Source: Paraburkholderia silvatlantica (GTDB taxonomy: Bacteria; Pseudomonadota; Gammaproteobacteria; Burkholderiales; Burkholderiaceae). From it: DNA of 64,000 nt. Of this stretch, positions 27,577-36,515 are shown piece by piece (within the stretch, counting starts at the first letter, position 1; each line of letters opens with the position of its first letter). The notes below the pieces were generated by a model, which did not search any database, was not told the origin of the DNA, and was given only the letters and a program-made list of their open reading frames with translations. The position numbers and the translations under genes were made by a program. Where the stretch lies: contig NZ_QEOL01000008.1 of assembly GCF_003096715.1 (NCBI RefSeq), positions 124,001 to 188,000 of the forward strand, written 5' to 3'.

Positions 27577-28254
27577 TCATAGGGTTTCATCCTTCCTGCG
27601 CAGCAAATAGCCCAGGCCGCGCAGTGTCACGATCACGGCAGAACTGCCTTCGAGCTTCTTGCGCAGCCGCGAGACGTAGATTTCGATGGCGTCCTCGCTG
27701 GGTTCGTCGGCGAGCGTGAAGATCGCATCGACGAGCGCGGCCTTCGAAACGGTCTGGCCGAGGCGCAGCGCGAGCGTTTCGAGCACCGTGCGCTCGCGCG
27801 GCGTGACGTTCAGCGGCGCGCCCTTCAGCGTGAACTGGCGTGTGTTGAGGTCGAACACGAGGTCCCCGCAGCCGATTTCGTTCGCGCGCGCGGGCGTTTG
27901 CCGGCGAATCAGCACCTTGATGCGCGCCACCAGTTCGCGCACTTCGAACGGCTTGACGAGATAGTCGTCGGCGCCCGCGCCGAGCAGTTCCACCTTTTCG
28001 TCGATCGAGCCGCTTGCCGTGAGGACCATCACGGGCGTCGCGTCGCCGCGCTGGCGCAGCCGCCGCAGCACATTCTTGCCCGAGAGCTTCGGCAAATTGA
28101 GGTCGAGCAGCACCACATCATAGTGATTGGACTGCAGCAAGTGGTCGGCCGCTTCGCCGTCCTGCACGGCGTCGAAGGCGAACGCCTGCTCCTCCAGCGT
28201 CTTGACGAGCCAGTGCGCAAGCGTGGGATTGTCTTCGATCAGCAGCAACTTCAT
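27577..28254 (-). CDS. OmpR/PhoB-type response regulator (TctD-like)
   Basis: 225 aa from ATG 28254. Receiver domain with phospho-acceptor Asp51 (YDVVLLDLNLPKLSG) and acidic pocket Glu7-Asp8, the Lys of YLVKPFEVRELVAR, and a C-terminal winged helix (NVTPRERTVLETLALRLGQTVSK; EDAIEIYVSRLRKKLEG). It is divergent from the ABC importer (198-bp shared promoter gap 28255-28452), which is therefore its likely target. Confidence 0.92.
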   Translation of the reverse strand: MKLLLIEDNPTLAHWLVKTLEEQAFAFDAVQDGEAADHLLQSNHYDVVLLDLNLPKLSGKNVLRRLRQRGDATPVMVLTASGSIDEKVELLGAGADDYLVKPFEVRELVARIKVLIRRQTPARANEIGCGDLVFDLNTRQFTLKGAPLNVTPRERTVLETLALRLGQTVSKAALVDAIFTLADEPSEDAIEIYVSRLRKKLEGSSAVIVTLRGLGYLLRRKDETL

Positions 28255-28452
28255 GGGCGGGTGCGGGCAATGGCGAAGGGCGTTTCGGGGGAATCGATTG
28301 TGCCGTTGCCGGCGCGCCGCCGCCCTGCGGGTTAACACGGACGATTTTGCAAGGCGCCAGAAGGCTGGCAGAAGGCTTACGGTTTTTATAATCGGCTCCA
28401 TCCACCAAAAAGCGCCCGCATGCACGGCGCACCACCTTCAGGAGACTCCACG

Positions 28453-29472
28453 ATGCCCACCTTGCGCCAGATCGCCGCAGTATCGAGTGTCGCGTTTGCC
28501 CTCGCCGCCGGCTCCACGGCTGCTCACGCGGAAAAGATCACGATCATGGTTGGCGGCGCAACCAAGATCATCTATCTGCCCGCCAAACTGACCGAGCAGC
28601 TCGGCTACTTCAAGGACGAAGGCCTCGACGTCGAGCTGCAGTCGCAGCCGGCCGGCGTGGACGCCGAGAACGAACTGCTCGCGGGTGCGGTGCAAGGCGT
28701 GGTGGGCTTCTACGATCACACCATCGACCTGCAGAGCAAGGGCAAGGAGGTGCAGACGCTCGTGGTGTTCGGCCAGGTGCCGGGCGAAGTGGAAATGGTG
28801 TCGAACGCGGCGGCCGGCACGCTCAAGAGCATGGCCGACGTGAAGGGCAAGACGCTCGGCGTAACGGGCCTCGGCTCCTCCACGAGCTTCCTCACGCAGT
28901 ACCTCGCGCAGCGCGCGGGCGTGCCCCCCAACCAGTACACGCTGCTGCCGGTGGGCGCGGACAACACCTTCATCGCGGCGATCAAGCAGAACCGCATCGA
29001 CGCGGGCATGACCACGGAGCCCACCGTCTCGCGTCTGCTGCAAACCGGCGACGCAAAGGTGCTCGTCGACATGCGCACGCTCGAAGGCACGCGTGCGGCG
29101 CTCGGCGGCACCTACCCCGCTTCGAGCTTCTACGTGCAGCGCGCCTGGGCGCAGTCGCACAAGGACGAAGCGACGAAGCTCGCGCACGCGTTCTCGCGCA
29201 CGCTCAATTTCATCGCCACGCATAGCGCCGATGAAATCGCCACGAAGATGCCGAAGGACTACTACGGCAACAACAAGGATCTCTACGTGGCTGCGCTGAA
29301 GTCCTCGCTGCCGATGTTCACGAAGGACGGCCGCATGCCCGCCGACGGCCCCGACACGGTGCTCAAGGTGCTCTCGGCGTTCAATCCTTCGGTGAAGGGC
29401 AAGCATATCGACCTCGCGAAGACTTACTCGAACGACTATCTGCCGGCTACGACCGCCACGGCGTCGAAGTAA
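28453..29472 (+). CDS. ABC transporter substrate-binding protein (NMT1/TauA-like)
   Basis: 339 aa from ATG 28453 behind AGGAGA (28439-28444). Residues 1-26 are a secretion signal ending in STAAHA. The mature protein (EKITIMVGGATKIIYLPAKLTEQLGYFKDEGLDVELQ) has the NMT1/SsuA/TauA fold, whose members bind nitrate, sulfonates, taurine, pyrimidine precursors or aromatic acids. Ligand unknown. First gene of a three-gene importer. Confidence 0.9.
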   Translation: MPTLRQIAAVSSVAFALAAGSTAAHAEKITIMVGGATKIIYLPAKLTEQLGYFKDEGLDVELQSQPAGVDAENELLAGAVQGVVGFYDHTIDLQSKGKEVQTLVVFGQVPGEVEMVSNAAAGTLKSMADVKGKTLGVTGLGSSTSFLTQYLAQRAGVPPNQYTLLPVGADNTFIAAIKQNRIDAGMTTEPTVSRLLQTGDAKVLVDMRTLEGTRAALGGTYPASSFYVQRAWAQSHKDEATKLAHAFSRTLNFIATHSADEIATKMPKDYYGNNKDLYVAALKSSLPMFTKDGRMPADGPDTVLKVLSAFNPSVKGKHIDLAKTYSNDYLPATTATASK

Positions 29473-29521
29473 TCAAGGCGGGTTGCTCCCCCGTACGCCC
29501 CACGTTCAGCCCACTGAGACA

Positions 29522-30316
29522 ATGACTTCCTCCCATTCCCAAGGCACGCCGGCCATCGAGCTGCGCAATGTTTCGTGCCGCTTCATTTCACCGGACGGCA
29601 AGGCGACCGTCGCCCTGCGCGACTTCAGCATGTCGGTCGCGCGCGGCGAGTTCGTCGCGATCGTCGGGCCCACGGGCTGCGGCAAGTCCACCACGCTCAG
29701 CATGATCACGGGCCTGCTCAAACCCACCACGGGCGAAGTGCGCGTGATGGGCGCGAGCGTGAACGGCATCGATCCGCGCATTGGCTTCGTGTTCCAGGCC
29801 GACGCCGTGTTCCCGTGGCGCTCGGTGCTCGACAACGTGGCGGCCGGCCCGCTCTATCGCGGCCGCTCGAAGTCGGCGGCTTACGACGAAGCCAACGAAT
29901 GGCTGCGCCGCGTGGGCCTCGCCAACTTCGGCAAGCACTATCCGCATCAGCTTTCGGGCGGCATGCGAAAGCGCGTGGCGCTTGCACAGACGTTCATCAA
30001 CAAACCCGAAATCCTGCTGATGGACGAACCGTTTTCGGCGCTCGACATGCAAACGCGCACGCTCATGCAGGACGAGCTGTTGCAGCTGTGGGGCGGCACA
30101 GGCTCGGTCGTATTCGTCACGCACGATCTCGAAGAAGCCATTGCGCTCGCCGACCGCGTGTTCGTGCTGACCGCGCGCCCGGCCACGCTCAAGAAGGTCT
30201 ACGAGATCGATTTGCCGCGCCCGCGCGTGACGTCCGAAATCCGCTACGCGCCGCACTTCGTCGAACTCTCGCGCCAGATCTGGCACGACCTGCGCGAAGA
30301 AGTGCAGATCGCCTGA
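29522..30316 (+). CDS. ABC transporter ATP-binding protein (TauB/SsuB-like)
   Basis: 264 aa from ATG 29522. Walker A GPTGCGKST, signature LSGGMRKRVALAQT, Walker B ILLMDEPFSALD, and the H-loop FVTHDLEEAIAL. It energises the NMT1-type importer from the cytoplasmic face. It lies 49 bp after the binding-protein gene and 19 bp before the permease gene. Confidence 0.93.
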   Translation: MTSSHSQGTPAIELRNVSCRFISPDGKATVALRDFSMSVARGEFVAIVGPTGCGKSTTLSMITGLLKPTTGEVRVMGASVNGIDPRIGFVFQADAVFPWRSVLDNVAAGPLYRGRSKSAAYDEANEWLRRVGLANFGKHYPHQLSGGMRKRVALAQTFINKPEILLMDEPFSALDMQTRTLMQDELLQLWGGTGSVVFVTHDLEEAIALADRVFVLTARPATLKKVYEIDLPRPRVTSEIRYAPHFVELSRQIWHDLREEVQIA

Positions 30317-30335
30317 CAACCGGAGCCGCCCAAAC

Positions 30336-31199
30336 ATGTCCACCCCGCAACACACCCTGCCGCAAGGCCTCGATACCGCCTCGCTCGATGCCGTCGAGCG
30401 CGCCGCGCAAAAGCGCATTCGTCAGCGCAATTGGCTCGTCATCTCGCTGCGTATCCTCGTGCTCGTCGTCGTGCTCGGCGGCTGGGAACTCGCCGCGCGC
30501 CTCAAATGGATCGACCCGTTCTTCTTCTCGATGCCCACGGCCATTTTCGACCAGATCGTCGACTGGTTCGTGAACGGCACCTCGCAGGGGCCGCTGCTCA
30601 CGCAGGTCTGGGTCACGCTGGAAGAAACGGGTCTCGGCTTCATCATCGGCTCGGTGGCCGGCGTGTTCTGCGGCATCGTGCTTGGCCGCAACAAGCTGCT
30701 CTCCGATGTGTTCAGCCTCTACATCAAGATCGCCAACTCGATTCCGCGCGTGGTGCTCGGCTCGGTGTTCGTGATCGCGCTGGGGCTCGGCATGGCCTCG
30801 AAAGTGGCGCTCGCCGTGGTGATGGTGTTCTTCGTCGTGTTCGCCAATGCGTTCCAGGGCGTGCGCGAGGCCGACCGCTACATGATCGCCAATGCGCAGA
30901 TTCTCGGCGCGTCGCGCCGCCAGGTGACGACCTCGGTCGTGATTCCCTCAGCGCTCTCGTGGATTCTCGCGAGCCTGCACGTGAGCTTCGGCTTCGCGCT
31001 GGTCGGCGCCGTGGTGGGCGAATTCCTGGGCTCGAAGCAAGGCATCGGTTTGCTGATCTCGACGGCACAGGGCGCGTTCAACGCGAGCGGCGTGTTCGCC
31101 GCGATGATCGTGCTCGCCGTGGTCGCGCTGGCAGCCGACTATGTGCTCACCGCGCTCGAGCATCGTTTGCTCAAGTGGCGGCCCACGCCTTCGAACTGA
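30336..31199 (+). CDS. ABC transporter permease (TauC/SsuC-like)
   Basis: 287 aa with about six membrane segments, beginning LVISLRILVLVVVLGGWELAARL. The coupling-helix EAA loop is at QGVREADRYMIANAQILGASRRQ. Typical homodimer-forming permease of the nitrate/sulfonate/taurine class. The operon ends 57 bp before a strong terminator. Confidence 0.92.
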   Translation: MSTPQHTLPQGLDTASLDAVERAAQKRIRQRNWLVISLRILVLVVVLGGWELAARLKWIDPFFFSMPTAIFDQIVDWFVNGTSQGPLLTQVWVTLEETGLGFIIGSVAGVFCGIVLGRNKLLSDVFSLYIKIANSIPRVVLGSVFVIALGLGMASKVALAVVMVFFVVFANAFQGVREADRYMIANAQILGASRRQVTTSVVIPSALSWILASLHVSFGFALVGAVVGEFLGSKQGIGLLISTAQGAFNASGVFAAMIVLAVVALAADYVLTALEHRLLKWRPTPSN

Positions 31200-31256
31200 T
31201 TCCATCCAGTTCCCCTGTCCGGGCCGTGCGAGCCGCAAGTCTCCAGGTCCGTGGTC

Positions 31257-31288
31257 CGCGGCGCACTGCCAGTGCGCCGCGTTTTTTT
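31257..31288 (+). terminator. Rho-independent terminator of the ABC importer operon
   Basis: CGCGGCGCACTG (31257-31268) and CAGTGCGCCGCG (31270-31281) pair perfectly over 12 bp (a few apical pairs will open to form the loop), followed by seven T (31282-31288). It sits between the converging permease and peroxiredoxin genes. Confidence 0.9.
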
Positions 31289-31305
31289 ATCCGGCGCGCC
31301 GAAGG

Positions 31306-31962
31306 CTATTTCGGCTGCTCGACCGTGCGCAGATACGGCTTGAGCGTTTTGAAGCCCTGCGGATACTTCTGCCTCGCCGCATCGTCGGAAACCGAAGTCG
31401 GGATGATGACGTCGTCGCCCGGCTTCCAGTTCACCGGCGTCGCCACCGTGTGCTTCGCGGTGAGCTGCAGCGAATCGAGCAGGCGCAGCACCTCGTCGAA
31501 ATTGCGACCCGAACTCATCGGGTAGACGAGCATCGCCTTCACTTTCTTGTCCGGTCCGATGAGGAACACCGAGCGCACCGTGGCGTTGTCGGCGGCCGAG
31601 CGCGGGCTCGCGCCGCTCGCGTTCGGGTGGATCATGTCGTAGAGCTTCGCGACGGCGAGGTCGTGATCCCCAATCATCGGATAGTTGACTGCACTGCCCT
31701 GGGTTTCCTCGATGTCCTTGACCCACTTCTCGTGGTCGCTCACCGGGTCGATGCTCAGACCGATGATCTTCGTGTTGCGCTTGTCGAATTCCGGCTTGAG
31801 CTTCGCCATATAGCCGAGCTCCGTCGTGCAAACGGGCGTGAAGTCTTTCGGATGCGAAAACAGAATGGCCCATTGGTCGCCGATCCATTCGTGGAAATGG
31901 ATCTTGCCTTCGGTGGTCTCCGCGGTGAAATCGGGTGCCTCTTCTCCAAGACGAATCGTCAT
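31306..31962 (-). CDS. lsfA: 1-Cys peroxiredoxin (Prx6 family, LsfA-like)
   Basis: 218 aa. Peroxidatic Cys45 in SHPKDFTPVCTTELGYMAKL; the length, C-terminal domain and DDVIIPTSVSD motif with no resolving Cys at the usual site match Prx6/LsfA. It reduces hydrogen peroxide and organic peroxides in the cytoplasm. A long, A/T-rich 500-bp upstream region (31963-32462) includes an inverted repeat. Neighbours do not suggest a specific operon. Confidence 0.92.
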   Translation of the reverse strand: MTIRLGEEAPDFTAETTEGKIHFHEWIGDQWAILFSHPKDFTPVCTTELGYMAKLKPEFDKRNTKIIGLSIDPVSDHEKWVKDIEETQGSAVNYPMIGDHDLAVAKLYDMIHPNASGASPRSAADNATVRSVFLIGPDKKVKAMLVYPMSSGRNFDEVLRLLDSLQLTAKHTVATPVNWKPGDDVIIPTSVSDDAARQKYPQGFKTLKPYLRTVEQPK

Positions 31963-32080
31963 CTTCAGTCTCCTGAATGCAGTGATTTACAGCTCGTGAG
32001 GGGTCTGTGTGCGCGCGAAAGTGCTCCTCGCTTCTGCATTTTAGGTAGTCCGCGCGACGCCTATGTATTTTCTTTGCGAT

Positions 32081-32102
32081 TTCATTTTCATTACAAAATG
32101 AA
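32081..32102. promoter_or_regulatory. 8-bp inverted repeat upstream of lsfA
   Basis: TTCATTTT and AAAATGAA (32081-32088 and 32095-32102) form perfect arms with a 6-nt spacer, about 119 bp upstream of the lsfA ATG in the 500-bp intergenic gap. Candidate regulator site or promoter region; its binding protein is unknown. I see no gene elsewhere in 31963-32462. Confidence 0.4.
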
Positions 32103-32462
32103 TGCATTTCATGCCTGTTCATCGCCAAAAGACTGCACCGTTCGCGGCATGGCAGCCTTGACATCCACTCGGCATGAAGCGAATAATGCGTCGTTCGATA
32201 ATCGAAACGGTGTTCGTACTTCGAACACAAGAATAACAAGAACGGGCTGGCCGTTTTGCCGCGCAAATCCGCGCGCGCAAGGCGTGATATGAACCCGCTG
32301 AGCCGGGGCGGCATCGCCTCCCGCTTATGGAGGAGCCGCATTTGCCCCCCTTGCACCACGCGCCGGCTGCTTGCCAGCCGCCCGGTGCCGGGACCATTCG
32401 CAAGCAACGCCTCCTGTGCGCTCCGGCCAGCCAGTAGCCATACGCTACCTAGCGCAAAGAGC

Positions 32463-33854
32463 ATGAAAAGAGACCTCCAGACTGAAACGCGCGATTCCCG
32501 CCAGGGTGTCGTCGCCGCCCTCGTGTATGTTTTCGAGCGGGTCATGCCCGACCCGTTCGTTCTGTCGATCTGCCTCACCTTCTTCGTCGCGGTGCTCGCG
32601 CTTCTGATCGCACCGCACGGCAATCTCCCCACGCTGCTCGGCTCCTGGTACGAAGGCACGTTCGGCATTCTCGGCTTCGCGCTGCAGATGATCCTGATCC
32701 TCGCCACGGGCTATGCCATTGCCGAGGCGCCCGTGATCCAGCGCGTGCTGCGCGCCCTCGCGGCCAAGGCGCAGACGCCGACGCGCGCCGCGCTGCTGGT
32801 GTTTCCGGTCGTCGCCGTCGCAGCCTGGCTGAACTGGGGCCTGGGCCTGATCGTGGGCGCGCTGCTCTCGCGCGAAATCGCGAGGCGCGTGAACGTGGAC
32901 TTCGCGTGGCTCGTAGCCGGCAGCTATTCGGCATGGTCGATCTGCAATAGCGGGCTCTCCAGCTCGATCGCCCTTTCGCAGGCCTCGCATGGCAACGCGC
33001 TCAATCTCGTCGAAAAGGCGACAGGTCAGGTGATTCCGCTCAGCCAGACGGTGTTCGCGCCGTTCGTCTTCATCCCGACCGTGCTCGTCGTGGTCGTGAT
33101 GACGTTCATCTTCATCCGCATGCATCCGAAACCGGGGCACGTGGCGCCTTTCAGCGAGGCGGCCGATGCCGAAGCGAACGATGCCGGCGCCAGCGACGAT
33201 CCGCACGCGCGCGTCGGCAACGACACGCCTTCGTTCGCGTCGCGCCTCGAGCAGTCGATGCTCGGCACGCTGCTGCTGATCGCGCTCGGCGCGGGCTATC
33301 TGGCGACGGAATGGAGCGAAAAGGGTTTCGATCTCGACATCAACACGACGATCCTGATCTTCCTGCTGATCGGCCTCGCGCTTCAGCGCACGCCCATCGC
33401 CTACGCGAACGCCATTCGCCGCGCCGCGCGCCAGACCGGCTCCATGCTGCTCCAGTACCCCGTGTACGGCGGCATCATGGGCATGATGAAGGGCACGGGT
33501 CTCGCCTCGATGATCGCCAAGGCTTTCGTCACGATCGCGACGCCGCTTTCGCTGCCGCTCTGGAGCTATCTGAGCTCGCTCATCATCACGCTGCTCGTGC
33601 CGAGCGCGGGCGGCCACTGGGCCGTGCAGGGCCCGTTCGTGCTGCCCGCCGCGCTGAGCCTGCATGCCTCGGTGCCGCGCACCGCCATGGGCGTGGCGAT
33701 GGCGGAGAACGTCTCGAACATGCTGCAGCCGTTCTGGGCAGTGCCGATCGTCGCGATCGCTGGCATCCGCATTCAGCGCGTGATGGGCTATACCGCCGTG
33801 ACGTTCGCCGTGTCGCTCTTGATCTACGCCGTCGCGCTCTGGCTCGTGCCCTGA
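32463..33854 (+). CDS. AtoE-like short-chain fatty acid transporter
   Basis: 463 aa from ATG 32463; the frame is open upstream but that part is not family-like. About 11 membrane segments, including ALVYVFERVMPDPFVLSICLTFF, ILGFALQMILILATGYAIAEAP and GSYSAWSICNSGLSSSIALSQASHG, which resemble the TIGR00366/AtoE family. AtoE imports short-chain fatty acids such as acetoacetate/butyrate. The loop ~225-260 is acidic and Ala-rich. Ends in a terminator. Confidence 0.88.
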   Translation: MKRDLQTETRDSRQGVVAALVYVFERVMPDPFVLSICLTFFVAVLALLIAPHGNLPTLLGSWYEGTFGILGFALQMILILATGYAIAEAPVIQRVLRALAAKAQTPTRAALLVFPVVAVAAWLNWGLGLIVGALLSREIARRVNVDFAWLVAGSYSAWSICNSGLSSSIALSQASHGNALNLVEKATGQVIPLSQTVFAPFVFIPTVLVVVVMTFIFIRMHPKPGHVAPFSEAADAEANDAGASDDPHARVGNDTPSFASRLEQSMLGTLLLIALGAGYLATEWSEKGFDLDINTTILIFLLIGLALQRTPIAYANAIRRAARQTGSMLLQYPVYGGIMGMMKGTGLASMIAKAFVTIATPLSLPLWSYLSSLIITLLVPSAGGHWAVQGPFVLPAALSLHASVPRTAMGVAMAENVSNMLQPFWAVPIVAIAGIRIQRVMGYTAVTFAVSLLIYAVALWLVP

Positions 33855-33880
33855 GCGTACGCCGCATCTGCATGAAGGAA

Positions 33881-33930
33881 GGCGCTGCTCGGGCCGCTAT
33901 TTAGCGGTTCGGGCGGCGCCTTTTTCTTTT
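33881..33930 (+). terminator. Rho-independent terminator of the AtoE gene
   Basis: A 19-bp stem with a few G-U pairs (33881-33899 with 33902-33920, GGCGCTGCTC... and ...GGGCGGCGCC) followed by TTTTTCTTTTT. It starts 27 bp after the AtoE stop. The rest of the ~400-bp gap to 34255 shows nothing else I can support. Confidence 0.85.
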
Positions 33931-34255
33931 TCATCGCGCGTGCGCTCGACGCACAAGGATGACGGCAAGGTCGCGTAGCAAGCGTCGCACAAGGGGTCTA
34001 ATCGAGTGCCAGACAGGCGGCGGCTGGCTGACGACACGCGAAACGCTGCAAAGCGCATAACGGCACCCGCCTTCCTGGTGTCACTCCTGGTTTGCATACA
34101 ACGCGCCGCCAGGCGACGCTATCCATGTAACACCCGTGCGTGCAGCGCCAGTGCGGGGCAGGCGATTTTCCACGAGCCGTGATATCGTTTTGTCATCGGA
34201 TTCGAAGTCTGCACGCACCCGTCAATCGAACTCTGTTACTTTCGCGAGCGTCGCC

Positions 34256-34621
34256 ATGAGTGATGTACGCCACCATCTGAGTCCGCGCGATCGCGTGGAG
34301 CTGCTCTGCTGGCTCACCTGCGGGAGCCTCGGGGCCTACTATCTCAACGAATCCTGGCCCAACGCGGCCTTTCACGTCCAGGCGGCGCACAAGTGGCTCG
34401 ACCGTCACGCGCGCGAGGCCGACTGGCTCGCGATCGCGCGGCTCGCCGCCATGGCGCAGGACATCGCGCAGCAGCACGCGTGGTTCGTCGATGCGGTCTG
34501 GGCGCGCGACGCCGTCGAGGAAATTCTCGACACCGACGACCTGAACTACCAGGCGAAGCTCGTCCTGCAAGTGCTCAAGGACTGCGAACGAGCGCTCGCC
34601 GACCGCCGCCCCGCCGACTAG
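34256..34621 (+). CDS. Conserved hypothetical protein
   Basis: 121 aa from ATG 34256 (MSDVRHHLSPRDRVELLCWL); upstream frame has no start context. Mostly helical, rich in Ala and Trp (YLNESWPNAAFHVQAAHKWLDRHAREADW; AQQHAWFVDAVWARDAVEEIL). No signal peptide or membrane span. I do not recognise the family. High third-position GC supports coding. Confidence 0.6.
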   Translation: MSDVRHHLSPRDRVELLCWLTCGSLGAYYLNESWPNAAFHVQAAHKWLDRHAREADWLAIARLAAMAQDIAQQHAWFVDAVWARDAVEEILDTDDLNYQAKLVLQVLKDCERALADRRPAD

Positions 34622-34655
34622 GCCGGAACCCGATAAGCGGGGTTCCCCACACAAG

Positions 34656-34689
34656 CCACGCGTTTCTCCATCAAATGATGGACGCGTGG
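34656..34689 (+). terminator. Two-part hairpin between small genes
   Basis: CCACGCGT (34656-34663) pairs with ACGCGTGG (34682-34689), with a nested CCATC/GATGG stem (34668-34672, 34677-34681). No T run follows, so it may be an RNA structure, not a classic terminator. Confidence 0.4.
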
Positions 34690-34768
34690 CGGCTATCCTC
34701 AGAACATACTTCCGCTTGCAGCGCCGGCCTCCCTTGCGCCGGCCGTTTGTCCACGCGGGAGAACCCAG

Positions 34769-34993
34769 ATGACTCGCCCCCTCGCCCTGACGTTCGCCGC
34801 CGCGCTGCTCGCGTTGGCGTCGGCGAGCCCCGCTGCGCTCGCGCAAACCGGCGTCCATGCAACCGCCCTCAGCGCCGCCCGGCCCATCCAGCCGCAAAAA
34901 GCCGCGAAGCCGCCGCTCAAGACCGCGCAAGCCGCGAAAGCCACCAAGCCCGCTCCGCAATCGCTGCGCTGGCTGATGTCGGAATCTCCATGA
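34769..34993 (+). CDS. Small exported Lys/Ala-rich protein
   Basis: 74 aa. Residues 1-26 are a clear signal peptide (LALTFAAALLALASASPAALAQ). The ~48-residue mature peptide is basic and Ala/Lys/Pro-rich (KAAKPPLKTAQAAKATKPAPQ), so it is probably disordered and could bind nucleic acids or membranes. GGGAGA lies ~6 bp before the ATG. Function unknown. Confidence 0.6.
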   Translation: MTRPLALTFAAALLALASASPAALAQTGVHATALSAARPIQPQKAAKPPLKTAQAAKATKPAPQSLRWLMSESP

Positions 34994-35060
34994 AACGAAC
35001 CGGCGCGCCCGCGCCAGGTTCGCCCTTCGCCACTCCGCCTCGAAGCGCAGCCGTCGCGGC

Positions 35061-36512
35061 TCAGGACTGCGACGGCTTCGCGCTGTCTGCCGCCGGCGGC
35101 GGCGCTGCTGGCGTCCAGCCATAACCGAGCGCCTTGTAGAGGTTCACGATCTGCGAGAGTTCCTGGTCCTGCAGCGACGACTGCTGCAATTGTGCATTGA
35201 AGAGACTGCGTTCGGCGTCGAGCACTTCCAGATAGCTCGTGTAGCCGCCTTCGTATAGATCGCGCGCGACTGCCGTGTATTCCGTGAGCGCAGCCACCTG
35301 GCGCGTCGTCGAATCCAGTTGATCGCGCGTGCGCGCCACGCCCACGAGCGCATTTTCGACATCGGCGAACGCCTGCTGGATCGTCTGCTCGTAGGTGAAA
35401 AGCGCTTCCTGTTGCACGGCTTCGGCCTGATGCACGCCACCCGCGATTGCGCCGCCCTCGAAAATCGGCTGCGTGACCACGCCCGCGAACGACCATATGC
35501 GCGCGGGGCCGGTCCAGAGCCCCGAGAGCGCCGTGCTCGCGGCGCCGAACAGTCCCGTGAGCGAAATCTGCGGGAAATACAACGCGCGCGCTGCGCCGAT
35601 CGAAGCATTCGCCGAAACAAGCGTTTGTTCGGCCTGCAGAATATCGGGCCGGCGCTCCAGCAGCGTAGACGGCAGGCCGGCGGGAATGGCGGGCGCGGTG
35701 AGTCCGGTAATCGGCTTGCCGCGCGGAATCGGCCCCGGATTCTGGCCCAGCAGCAGCGAAATGGCGTCTTCCTGCGTCGCGATCTGCTGCTGGATCGAGT
35801 ACACGGAGGTCTGCGCCGATTGGTACTCCGACTGCGCCTGGCTCACCTGCAACCTCGAAACGACACCGCCCGAATAGCGCTCGTTGAAGAGATCAAGCGC
35901 GCCCTTGCGGCTTTCGAGCGTATCCTGCGCGATGACGAGCTGATTGTCGAAGTCGCGCAGCTGCAGATACGACGTGGCCACGTTCGCGATAATGGCGATG
36001 CGCGTGGCCTGCTGCGCGGACTGCGTGGCCAGATAATCGGCGCGCGCGGCTTCAGTGAGCCTGCGTAAATGGCCGAACAAATCGAGCTCCCAGGACACCG
36101 CGCCGTTCAGCTCCACCTGATTGCCGACCACGGGCGGGAAGCCGGGCGCCGGAACGCCGCGGCTGCGCGATGCGCCGAAGTTCGCCGAAACCTGCGGGAA
36201 CAGGCCCGCGCGCGTCACGACGTAACGCCCGTAGAACTCCTCGACGCGTGCCGCCGCAATCAGCAGGTCCTTGTTCTGCGTTAGCGCTCTCGCGACGAGG
36301 TCGTTGAGCACCGGGTCGTTGAACTGCGTCCACCAGTCGAGCGACGTGTCGACGGCTTCCGCCTGCGGCGAGGCGTAGCGAAACGTCGACGGCGTCTCGA
36401 CTGCCGGCCGGCGATAGTCGGGCCCGACCGCGCAGGCGCCGAGGCAAGCCGTCGCGACGACCAGCGCGAGAGGACGCAGCGCGCGATTTGTCAGATTCGA
36501 AGGTGTCTTCAT
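35061..36512 (-). CDS. RND efflux outer-membrane factor, NodT/OprM family lipoprotein
   Basis: 483 aa. Lipoprotein signal with lipidated Cys27 (ATACLGAC), then AVGPDYRRPAVETPSTFRYAS, characteristic of NodT-type outer-membrane factors. The paired TolC-fold repeats are recognisable from long helical segments (VARALTQNKDLLIAAARVEEFYGRYVVTRAGLFPQ; VSQAQSEYQSAQTSVYSIQQQIATQEDAISLLLG). It forms the outer-membrane duct of the pump and is cotranscribed, 3 bp after the RND gene. Confidence 0.92.
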   Translation of the reverse strand: MKTPSNLTNRALRPLALVVATACLGACAVGPDYRRPAVETPSTFRYASPQAEAVDTSLDWWTQFNDPVLNDLVARALTQNKDLLIAAARVEEFYGRYVVTRAGLFPQVSANFGASRSRGVPAPGFPPVVGNQVELNGAVSWELDLFGHLRRLTEAARADYLATQSAQQATRIAIIANVATSYLQLRDFDNQLVIAQDTLESRKGALDLFNERYSGGVVSRLQVSQAQSEYQSAQTSVYSIQQQIATQEDAISLLLGQNPGPIPRGKPITGLTAPAIPAGLPSTLLERRPDILQAEQTLVSANASIGAARALYFPQISLTGLFGAASTALSGLWTGPARIWSFAGVVTQPIFEGGAIAGGVHQAEAVQQEALFTYEQTIQQAFADVENALVGVARTRDQLDSTTRQVAALTEYTAVARDLYEGGYTSYLEVLDAERSLFNAQLQQSSLQDQELSQIVNLYKALGYGWTPAAPPPAADSAKPSQS

Positions 36513-36515
36513 CGC

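Noticed and set aside
31963..32707. Minus-strand extension of the peroxiredoxin region frame
   Set aside because: Out of frame with lsfA and composed of unlikely residues; crosses a clear intergenic gap.
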